Shown piece after piece: positions 1-6,800 of a DNA stretch of 8,972 nucleotides. Within the stretch, counting starts at the first letter, position 1. Each line of letters starts with the position of its first letter. The stretch comes from Treponema sp. (lineage in GTDB: Bacteria; Spirochaetota; Spirochaetia; Treponematales; Breznakiellaceae), in NCBI GenBank assembly GCA_031289935.1, contig JAITON010000085.1, forward strand, positions 1 to 8,972, written 5' to 3'. The position numbers and the translations under genes were made by a program. Under the pieces are notes generated by a model. It was not told the DNA's origin. It saw only the letters and a list, made by a program, of their open reading frames with translations, and searched no databases.

Positions 1-13
1 ATGAGGAAACTGA

Positions 14-1972
14 ATGAGTGACGTCAACCCCTTTGGGGGAGAAGAAGAGCCGCCGGATAAGCGGAAGAAGGACCAGGGTTCCTGGACCCCCTTTGGGCCT
101 AACGGGCCTAAGTTGCCGGACCCTAAAAAATTTAAGGGCTGGAGGTTCTCGCTAATCTATGTGGCGGTGATTGTCGTGGGTATGAGTCTCTTTAACTACG
201 TGTTCCTTAACCGGGCGAATCCCCCTATAGACTATTCGGACTTTAAGGCCAGGATTGCCACCGGGGAGATCAAGCGGGTGGAGCTCACGGATTCTTACTT
301 TACCGGCTATACCAACACCCAGCCAGCTTCGGGACAGACCTTGCCGGGGCTCAGCCGGACCGATTCCGGGCAGGTTTACAGGACTGTGCCCATTGGTGAT
401 CCGGAGCTTATCACCTTGATGGACGAAAAGGGAGTTTCCTACTACGCCGTGTCCCAGCAAGGCGCCACAGTGATCAACCTCATCTTTAGTTGGGTTTTGC
501 CCATCGCTTTTTTCTTTATTATATGGCGCTTCCTGATCAAACGGCTGGGAAATATGGGGGGGAATGTCCTTTCGGTAGGCCAGAACAAGGCGGTGATCGT
601 AGCCGAAGGGGATATCAAGACCCGTTTCTACGACGTGGCCGGAGTGGACGAGGCTAAGGAAGAGCTTGTGGAGGTGGTAGACTTCCTCAAGAGCCCGAAA
701 AAATACACAGATATCGGCGGTAAGATCCCCAAGGGAGTGCTCCTGGTGGGGCCTCCGGGCACGGGCAAGACCCTTTTGGCCCGGGCTGTGGCCGGCGAGG
801 CAGGGGTGGCCTTCTTCCGCATGAGCGGCGCCGATTTTGTGGAGATGTTCGTCGGCGTAGGGGCCGCCCGGGTGCGGGATCTCTTTAAGCAGGCACGGGA
901 CAAGGCGCCCTGTATCATCTTTATTGATGAGCTGGACGCCATCGGCAAGAGCCGGATCAATAATATCGCCGGGGGTAATGACGAACGGGAACAGACACTG
1001 AATCAGCTCCTAGTGGAGATGGACGGATTTGACGGCACCAGTGGCCTCATCATTCTGGCGGCCACCAACCGGCCTGACGTACTGGACCCGGCTTTGCTCC
1101 GGCCCGGCCGCTTCGACCGGCAGGTCCTGGTGGATAAGCCTGACCTCAAAGGCCGGGAGGAGATACTCAGGATACACTCCAAGAATGTTAAGCTGGCTCC
1201 CTCGGTGGACCTTGCGGTCATTGCCCGGGGAACATCGGGCTTTGCCGGAGCCGACCTGGCCAATATTGTGAACGAGGCGGCCCTGCTGGCGGTCCGTGGC
1301 GGCCGGAAGCTCGTGGAGCAGATTGATTTTAACGAGGCCATCGAAAAGACCGTGGCGGGCCTGCAAAAGAAGACACGGGTACTCAGGGCCGAGGAGCGGA
1401 AACTTACGGCCTACCACGAGGCGGGCCACGCTCTGGTGGCGGCCTTTACGCCTAATGCCGATCCGGTACAGAAGATTTCGATTATTCCCCGGGGGTTCGC
1501 CCTGGGTTATACTCTGCAAATGCCCATGGAGGACCGTTTTACCGTGACCCAGTCCGATCTCTTGGGTCGCATCGGTATTCTCCTGGGGGGCCGTGTCGCC
1601 GAGGAGATGATCTCCGGGGAGTATTCTACCGGGGCTGCCAACGATCTGACCAAGGCCACAGACATTGCCCGGAAGATGATCACTGACTACGGTATGAGTG
1701 AGCGCTTCCGCCATGTGGCCCTGACCTCCCGAGGCGCAGGTATGCTCGGTAACACTGCCCAGCAGGAGCCCATGTTCCAGCGGGAATACGCCGAGAGCAC
1801 TCAGCAGTATGTGGACGAGGAGATCGCCCGGATCGTTGACCGGGAATACGCCAAGGCCAAAGATATGTTGGGAAGCCGTCAGGATATCCTGGACCGGGTC
1901 GCCGGGGTGCTCTTGGACAAGGAAACCATCGACGAGAAGGAGTTCCGGGTACTGCTGGAGGAAGCCCGGTAA
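14..1972 (+). CDS. ftsH: FtsH, ATP-dependent membrane zinc metalloprotease
   Basis: This 652-residue protein is a membrane-anchored hexameric AAA+ protease that extracts and degrades misfolded membrane proteins and some short-lived cytosolic regulators. Seen in the sequence: TM helix 1 at about 45-65, an extracytoplasmic segment at 66-152, TM helix 2 at about 153-175, Walker A GPPGTGKT at 246-253, Walker B with IIFIDELD (D305, E306), the second region of homology ending RPGRFDR, and the zinc motif HEAGH (H468, E469, H472) with a probable third ligand D544 in AAND. All catalytic residues are present, so it should be active. The first 44 residues form a charged, proline-rich cytosolic extension before TM1, longer than in E. 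coli FtsH. The ATG at 14 has a GAGGAA Shine-Dalgarno at 3-8. A frame ending TGA at 15-17 would overlap this start as ATGA, so an upstream operon gene is possible. parC follows after 7 nt. Confidence 0.97.
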   Translation: MSDVNPFGGEEEPPDKRKKDQGSWTPFGPNGPKLPDPKKFKGWRFSLIYVAVIVVGMSLFNYVFLNRANPPIDYSDFKARIATGEIKRVELTDSYFTGYTNTQPASGQTLPGLSRTDSGQVYRTVPIGDPELITLMDEKGVSYYAVSQQGATVINLIFSWVLPIAFFFIIWRFLIKRLGNMGGNVLSVGQNKAVIVAEGDIKTRFYDVAGVDEAKEELVEVVDFLKSPKKYTDIGGKIPKGVLLVGPPGTGKTLLARAVAGEAGVAFFRMSGADFVEMFVGVGAARVRDLFKQARDKAPCIIFIDELDAIGKSRINNIAGGNDEREQTLNQLLVEMDGFDGTSGLIILAATNRPDVLDPALLRPGRFDRQVLVDKPDLKGREEILRIHSKNVKLAPSVDLAVIARGTSGFAGADLANIVNEAALLAVRGGRKLVEQIDFNEAIEKTVAGLQKKTRVLRAEERKLTAYHEAGHALVAAFTPNADPVQKISIIPRGFALGYTLQMPMEDRFTVTQSDLLGRIGILLGGRVAEEMISGEYSTGAANDLTKATDIARKMITDYGMSERFRHVALTSRGAGMLGNTAQQEPMFQREYAESTQQYVDEEIARIVDREYAKAKDMLGSRQDILDRVAGVLLDKETIDEKEFRVLLEEAR

Positions 1973-1979
1973 CAAATAA

Positions 1980-3914
1980 ATGGCCTACATAAAGCCCCTG
2001 TTCGACAAGAACTTTCTCGAATACGCATCCTACGTGATTAAAGATCGGGCAATTCCTGATTTGGAGGACGGTCTCAAACCCGTGCAGCGGAGGATTCTCC
2101 ACTCGCTGTTCGAGATGGACGATGGTAAGTTCCACAAAGTGGCCAATGTGGTGGGCCACTGCATGCAGTACCACCCTCACGGGGACGCCTCCATCGGCGA
2201 CGCCCTGGTGGTGCTGGCTAACAAGGAATACTTCATTGAGCGGCAGGGGAACTTCGGGAACATCCACACCGGGGACGGGGCCTCGGCGCCGCGCTATATC
2301 GAGTGCCGTTCCACGCCGCTGGCTAAGGAGATTTTCTACAACCCCAAGCTCACCGTCTGGGCGGAGTCTTATGATGGCCGCAACAAGGAGCCGCTCCTCT
2401 TCCCGGCCAAGATACCTGTGGTCCTCGTCATGGGGGCCGAGGGTATCGCGGTGGGCATGTCCACCAAGATTCTGCCCCATAACATCCTGGAGGTACTGGA
2501 GGCGGAGAAGCTCTGCCTTTCGGGCAAGAAGGCTCAGCTTTTCCCGGATTTCCCCACCGGGGGCTTGATGGATGTGTCGGATTACCAGGACGGTAACGGC
2601 AAGGTGCTGGTCCGGGCCAAACTCGACACCGATGATCCCAAGCGGATCATCATTCGGGAACTGCCTTTTGGTTCCACCACCGAGAGCCTTATGGTCAGTG
2701 TGGAGGCCGCAGCCAAGGGAGGACGCCTCAAGATACAGTCCATCAGCGACTTTACTACCGATAAAGTGGAAATCGAAATTAAGCTGGCCCGGGGGGTCTA
2801 TTCTCAAGAAACCGTGGACGCTCTCTTCGCCTTTACCGAGTGCCAGCAGTCCATCTCAGTAAACCTCCTGGTGATCCGCGACGGCCTTCCGGCGGTGATG
2901 TCTGTTACCGAGGTGATTAAGCACCACGCCAAGCAGCTCGTGAAGATTCTCACCCGTGAACTGGAACTGGAAAAGCAGGAGCTCCAGGACAAGCTGCACC
3001 TGCGGACCCTGGAGCGGATCTTCATCGAGGAGCGGATCTACAAGGCTATCGAAAAGATGAAGACCGCCGAAGCGGTGACCAAGGCGGTGATCGATGGGTT
3101 TAAGCCCTTTGCCAAGGAAGTGGGGCCCCGGGGCGTGAGTCCCGAGGATGTGGACCACCTCCTTAGAATCCCTATCCGGCGCATCTCTCTCTACGATATC
3201 AACAAGGCCAAGGAAGAGATGCGGGAGATCGAGGACCGTATCAAGGTAATCAACGGCCATCTCAAAAACATCACCGCCTACACATTGGCCTTTTTGGATG
3301 GTATCATCGCCAAGATAAAAGCCAATGCCGAGCTGAACCGGGGGGCCCGCCGTACCAAAGTGGGGGTCTTTGATAAGATCGACGTGAAGGAACTGATTCG
3401 GGAGGAGTTGGAACTCAAGTACGACAGGACCACGGGTTACCTGGGCACTGCGGTGGCCGGCGAAGTGGTGGCTAAGGTGTCTACCTTTGACCGCATCCTC
3501 ACCCTCCGCAACAACGGTACCTGGACCGTGGGGGACTTCCCGGAAAAGGCCTTTGTGGGGGCCGGCGCCTGGTGGATCGGCGTGGCCGACAAGGAAGCTC
3601 TGACCGCCACGGTCTTTACGATTATCTACAAGGACCCTGCTTCAGGCTTCCCCTTTATCAAACGTTGTGTTATTGAAGGCTGGATCATGAACAAGGAGTA
3701 TACCCTGCTGCCCGAGGGGGCCGAGGTACTCCACGTGGATACCCGGCAAAAATTCAGCTTTACCCTGCGCTATAAACCCAAGCCCCGGCTCAAGCTGCTT
3801 ACCGAGACCTTCAAGGCCCAGGACTACGCGGTACGGGGGCTTAAGGCCGGGGGCATCCGGCTTTCCAACAAGGAGGCCGCCGGAGTAGAGGTGAAGGAAG
3901 TAAAGGAAAAATGA
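1980..3914 (+). CDS. parC: DNA topoisomerase IV subunit A (spirochaete-type ParC)
   Basis: This is the 644-residue DNA-cleaving subunit of a type IIA topoisomerase. With ParE it should form the A2B2 enzyme that decatenates daughter chromosomes. Seen: the N-terminal winged-helix/tower core with HPHGD at 65-69, the catalytic tyrosine Y106 in APRYIECR, EGIAVGMSTKILPHN around 154-168, and a long helical coiled-coil region at about 310-450 that closes the C-gate. The C-terminal region (about 480-644) is short and lacks the QRRGGKG GyrA box, which favours ParC over GyrA. Length and sequence recall Borrelia ParC and Bacteroidetes-type ParC more than E. coli ParC. The residue matching GyrA Ser83 is Ala70, while the nearby acidic residue is kept (D74). 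No good Shine-Dalgarno lies at the usual distance from the ATG; GGAGG at 1957-1961 is 18 nt away, so coupling to ftsH termination is likely. No parE is present in the window. Confidence 0.93.
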   Translation: MAYIKPLFDKNFLEYASYVIKDRAIPDLEDGLKPVQRRILHSLFEMDDGKFHKVANVVGHCMQYHPHGDASIGDALVVLANKEYFIERQGNFGNIHTGDGASAPRYIECRSTPLAKEIFYNPKLTVWAESYDGRNKEPLLFPAKIPVVLVMGAEGIAVGMSTKILPHNILEVLEAEKLCLSGKKAQLFPDFPTGGLMDVSDYQDGNGKVLVRAKLDTDDPKRIIIRELPFGSTTESLMVSVEAAAKGGRLKIQSISDFTTDKVEIEIKLARGVYSQETVDALFAFTECQQSISVNLLVIRDGLPAVMSVTEVIKHHAKQLVKILTRELELEKQELQDKLHLRTLERIFIEERIYKAIEKMKTAEAVTKAVIDGFKPFAKEVGPRGVSPEDVDHLLRIPIRRISLYDINKAKEEMREIEDRIKVINGHLKNITAYTLAFLDGIIAKIKANAELNRGARRTKVGVFDKIDVKELIREELELKYDRTTGYLGTAVAGEVVAKVSTFDRILTLRNNGTWTVGDFPEKAFVGAGAWWIGVADKEALTATVFTIIYKDPASGFPFIKRCVIEGWIMNKEYTLLPEGAEVLHVDTRQKFSFTLRYKPKPRLKLLTETFKAQDYAVRGLKAGGIRLSNKEAAGVEVKEVKEK

Positions 3915-4990
3915 TGGAAGTATCTGCCCAGAAGACGGATCAATCGGTCCCGGTTCCCCCCGATGCCGATATGGTGTTTGATGCCGCCTCGGGTTTCTCC
4001 ACCGAGGAGCAGCAAGAGATCCTCGCCAAGATAGAGGCGGCCGCATCTGCGGGCCGGATTATCCCGGTCCCTGAGGAGGCCGATGGGGAGATTCGCCGGG
4101 CCGCGAAAAAGCGGGGGGGTGTCTTCCCCCTGTTGGTGAACCTGGGAGCTCTCCTTGTGCTGGCCGCAGGACTCTCGGCGCTTTTCCTGTTCCAGAGCCA
4201 AGAGGATGGGGATATCCGGGGAAGCGCCACGGATCTGGGTGTTACGGAACGGGCTCTGATTCGGGAAATCCGGGAGGAGACCGGCCGGCAGCTCCGGGCG
4301 AAGGACGAGGAGATCGGCGCCATACAATCCCGGCTCAACGAGGCCGAGGTCGAGTACCGGGGCCTCCAGACCCGGGAACTATCCGAGGCCGAGACCCGGC
4401 GCCGGGATGAGCTTGAGGCCCAGATCGCCGCATACCGGCGGAATCTCTCGACCCTGAACAACGAGCGGCTTCATATTCTGGAAGATTCAGAGCAGCGGGA
4501 GGCTCAGGCCAGGGCCCGGCCCGAAAGTGAAGCCTCCAATCCAGGCCCGGATCCCCTGGCGGGTTTCCTGGCCGCCGATACTGCGGCGGATACCGGGGAA
4601 ATAGAGGCGCTCCAGGCCCGGATCGCCGGGTTGGAGCAGCAGGTTCAGGACCAGGAGCAGCGTCTGGCGGCCTATTCCGCCGAAGGCTCGGAGCTGAGCG
4701 ACCGGATTGAGGCCTACGAGGACACTATTGCCGGTCTGCGGCGAACTATCACGGCCCAGGATAACGCCGCTACAGAACAGGGCCGGCAGATTACGAGCCT
4801 TAATAGCACTGTCTCCAGCCTCCGCTCGGATAATCAGCGGCTGAACCAGACCATTACAGACCAGAACAGTCGAATTACCACCCTTACCGGGGAGCGGGAC
4901 AGTCAGGCGGCTGAAATCACCCGGCTGAATACCCAAATTAACGCTATCCGTGGGGCCCTGGACGGTGGTCAGCAGTCCGCCGCCGAGTAG
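3911..4990 (+). CDS. Membrane-anchored coiled-coil protein, function unknown
   Basis: I do not recognise a named family; it may be a conserved treponemal hypothetical. The 359 residues show an acidic cytosolic N-terminus (1-65), a basic patch RRAAKKR at 62-68, and one clear TM helix at about 71-94. The long C-terminal part is rich in Glu, Gln, Arg and Ala. It has heptad-like stretches at about 108-200 and 230-345, separated by a Pro/Gly-containing linker near 203-228. By the positive-inside rule the coiled coil would lie outside the membrane, in the periplasm. The last coil has repeating Ile/Leu-Thr/Ser-x-Leu-Asn steps. The start overlaps the parC stop as ATGA, so the genes are very probably co-translated. 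A second ATG at 3914 is better spaced from AAAGGA (3902-3907) and could be the true start. No enzymatic motif is seen; a structural or scaffolding envelope role is only an inference. Confidence 0.8.
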   Translation: MMEVSAQKTDQSVPVPPDADMVFDAASGFSTEEQQEILAKIEAAASAGRIIPVPEEADGEIRRAAKKRGGVFPLLVNLGALLVLAAGLSALFLFQSQEDGDIRGSATDLGVTERALIREIREETGRQLRAKDEEIGAIQSRLNEAEVEYRGLQTRELSEAETRRRDELEAQIAAYRRNLSTLNNERLHILEDSEQREAQARARPESEASNPGPDPLAGFLAADTAADTGEIEALQARIAGLEQQVQDQEQRLAAYSAEGSELSDRIEAYEDTIAGLRRTITAQDNAATEQGRQITSLNSTVSSLRSDNQRLNQTITDQNSRITTLTGERDSQAAEITRLNTQINAIRGALDGGQQSAAE

Positions 4991-4998
4991 CCCTCCCC

Positions 4999-6690
4999 TT
5001 ACTTCGTCTGCATCACCTCAATGCCGTCCCAGTCCGGGGCCGGCGGGGTTTTGGCGTAACGGTTGCATCGCTGGAGCATGGCCGTTGCGGCGAGGTCCCT
5101 GGGGAGCAGGCTCAGCATCTCCTGGAACTTCATACCCGCCTCCGTAAAAGCCCGGCGATAATAGAGTTCCATACCCTGATTGTGGAGGGCCCAGGCCTTG
5201 GTCTCTGCGGGGGAGAGGCTCCGGCGGATAGTGTAGATTTTGACCCCCCGCTTCTTGCCTTTGACCGCCACCGTGTCCAGGAACCGGCAGGGGAGGCTCG
5301 TCCCCTGGGCGCTGGCCTCCAGGAGGCCGGCCCGGCGGAGTTCCCCGTAGACGGCCTCGCTGATGAGGATTTCTTCCCGGTATATCTTGGTCAGTCCCTC
5401 CAAACGGCTTGCCAGGTTTACCGGGTCGCCGATGACCGTGTAGTCCATCTTCCGCTCGCTGCCGATGTTCCCCACCGTCACGGTACCGAAGTTGATACCG
5501 ATGCCGATACGGAACTCCGGCTTCCCCGCCCGTTTCTGCCCCTCGTTAAAGGCCCGGAGCGCGTCCAGCATATCGAGCCCCGCCATAACCGCCTGGATCG
5601 CGTCGTCCTCGTGTTTCACCGGGGCGCCCCAGAAGGCCATGATGGCATCGCCCATGTACTTGTCCACGATTCCCTGCCGGTTCATGATGATGTCAACCTG
5701 ACCGGAAAAGTAGCGGTTCAGGGACTGGACCATCTCGTCCGGGGCCAGGGACTCGGAGATGGTGGTAAAGCTGCGGATATCCGAGAAGAGGATAGCCAGG
5801 GAACGGTTTTCCCCCACCAGCATGGATTCCGGCGAGGCGAAAAACTGGTCGATCAGGTCCCTGGGCACGTACTTCTGAAAGATCTGCCGGATCCGTTGCT
5901 CTTTCTTCCCCGCCAGTACCGCCTGGAAAGCGTGGCCTTTGATCTGCCCGTAGGCCCGTTCCAGGGCGGCGATCATCAGGTTAAAGGTGTAGGCCAGCTT
6001 CCCGGTCTCGTCCCGGTACTCCACCGCCACCCGGCCCGAGAGATCCCCCCCGGCGATGATACCCTGCATCGCCGCCACGACCCGCCCCAGGGGGCCGGTC
6101 AACCGGGCCGTAAAGAGCAGGAGCAGTACGATGGGAACAAGGATAGCCGCCGCCAGGACCATCAGGGTTTGCCAGGCGATACGGTAGGCGTCCTGGTAAA
6201 AGACCGATTCCAACTCCGAAATGACGATATACCACTGGAAAGGGCTAAAGTAAAAGGCCCGTATCACCCGGTCCTCCCCGCCGATACGGACCGTGGTAAT
6301 TCCCTCCCGCTCTCCCTCAAGCCGGTCCAGCAGGGGGCCCCGTTCCGCCTCTTCCACGCTGAGGGGCGAGCTGGACATAACCACTTCCCCGGTCCCGTTC
6401 ACCGCGAAAATGAGCTCCGTATCGCTCAAGCTGATGCTTTTGGCGTAGATTTCCACGGCGTTCTGGACCGCCGCCTGCATATCGGGCCGGCCGGCGTAAC
6501 CGTTTTCCGCCAGGAGCTCCCACTGATTTGCCGCGTAGTTCTCCAACTGAACGGCTTTGAAGCCCAGAAACTGCCGGGCGACCCGGTTGACCCCGTTGAT
6601 CGCGTTAAAGTAGGAGGCCGTCTCCGCCAGAATCAGGGTCACGATGATCAGGGGCAGGACAACCAAAATGATCTTGGATCGAATTTTCAC
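4999..6690 (-). CDS. Membrane receptor class III adenylate cyclase (Cache-like/HAMP/CYC/TPR-like)
   Basis: The 563-residue protein should sense an extracytoplasmic signal and make cAMP from ATP. Seen in order: KIRSK then TM1 at about 7-22; a periplasmic sensor at about 25-170 whose FQWYIVISE segment is typical of Cache-type folds; TM2 at about 173-194; a HAMP segment at about 195-246 (LTGPLGRVVAAM, then DETGKLAYTFN); a cyclase domain at about 290-490; and a helical tail at 493-545 that reads like one or two TPR units. Catalytic residues are complete: metal aspartates D304 (FSDIRSFT) and D348 (KYMGD), purine-selecting K344, and transition-state N425 and R429 in VNLASR. Thr418 stands where mammalian enzymes have Asp, which marks class IIIb; Lys and Thr together favour ATP over GTP. 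The start is GTG, fixed by an in-frame TAG four codons upstream. No Shine-Dalgarno is visible; see the promoter at 6697-6725. The 3' end is 8 nt from the convergent gene. Confidence 0.93.
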   Translation of the reverse strand: MKIRSKIILVVLPLIIVTLILAETASYFNAINGVNRVARQFLGFKAVQLENYAANQWELLAENGYAGRPDMQAAVQNAVEIYAKSISLSDTELIFAVNGTGEVVMSSSPLSVEEAERGPLLDRLEGEREGITTVRIGGEDRVIRAFYFSPFQWYIVISELESVFYQDAYRIAWQTLMVLAAAILVPIVLLLLFTARLTGPLGRVVAAMQGIIAGGDLSGRVAVEYRDETGKLAYTFNLMIAALERAYGQIKGHAFQAVLAGKKEQRIRQIFQKYVPRDLIDQFFASPESMLVGENRSLAILFSDIRSFTTISESLAPDEMVQSLNRYFSGQVDIIMNRQGIVDKYMGDAIMAFWGAPVKHEDDAIQAVMAGLDMLDALRAFNEGQKRAGKPEFRIGIGINFGTVTVGNIGSERKMDYTVIGDPVNLASRLEGLTKIYREEILISEAVYGELRRAGLLEASAQGTSLPCRFLDTVAVKGKKRGVKIYTIRRSLSPAETKAWALHNQGMELYYRRAFTEAGMKFQEMLSLLPRDLAATAMLQRCNRYAKTPPAPDWDGIEVMQTK

Positions 6691-6696
6691 CAGATC

Positions 6697-6725
6697 AGTC
6701 TAGCAGACCTGCCCCGTCTTTTCAA
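6697..6725 (-). promoter_or_regulatory. Predicted sigma70-type promoter of the cyclase gene, leaderless geometry
   Basis: Read on the minus strand, a -35 box TTGAAA (6725-6720, five of six to TTGACA) is followed by a 17-nt spacer and a -10 box TAGACT (6702-6697, four of six to TATAAT). Only GATCTG separates the -10 from the GTG start, so transcription would begin at or next to the start codon. The absence of a Shine-Dalgarno fits this. It is a pattern match only. Confidence 0.45.
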
Positions 6726-6738
6726 TAGAGCCCTTCTT

Positions 6739-6800
6739 CTAGCGGAGTGCCTTCTCCTAGCGGAGCGCCTCCTCCTAGCGGAGTGTCCCCTCTAGCGAAG
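6739..6800. repeat. 18-bp tandem repeat copying the end of the upstream gene
   Basis: Three units begin at 6739, 6757 and 6775 with CTAGCGGAG, followed by variable pyrimidine-rich halves (GTGCCTTCTC, CGCCTCCTC and GTGTCCCCT). A fourth, partial unit CTAGCGAAG at 6792-6800 is the end of the DUF3298 gene. On the minus strand each unit core is CTCCGCTAG, so the final Leu-Arg-stop of the gene (CTTCGCTAG) is effectively repeated three more times downstream. Unit lengths are 18, 18 and 17 bp. The array fills most of the spacer between two minus genes, just upstream of the predicted cyclase promoter. It could be slippage-prone DNA, a protein-binding array or a REP-like remnant; the sequence does not decide. 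Confidence 0.8.

Noticed and set aside
1..17. Possible end of an upstream gene overlapping the ftsH start (TGA at 15-17)
   Set aside because: Only four codons are visible, which is too little to support a gene call, although the ATGA overlap would be typical of an operon.
1010..2807. Long minus-strand open frames (321 and 375 codons) opposite ftsH and parC
   Set aside because: They lie under strongly conserved FtsH and ParC sequence, span the gene junction, and their translations show no recognisable motif.
5182..6795. 537-codon open frame on the plus strand opposite the cyclase
   Set aside because: The minus frame has a full cyclase with all catalytic residues. The plus translation is low-complexity, His/Pro/Gly-rich and has no domain, as expected for the opposite strand of a GC-rich gene.
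6739..6800. Tandem repeat as a CRISPR array or replication iterons
   Set aside because: The 17-18 bp period leaves no room for spacers, there are only three to four units, and no cas or replication initiator gene is nearby.
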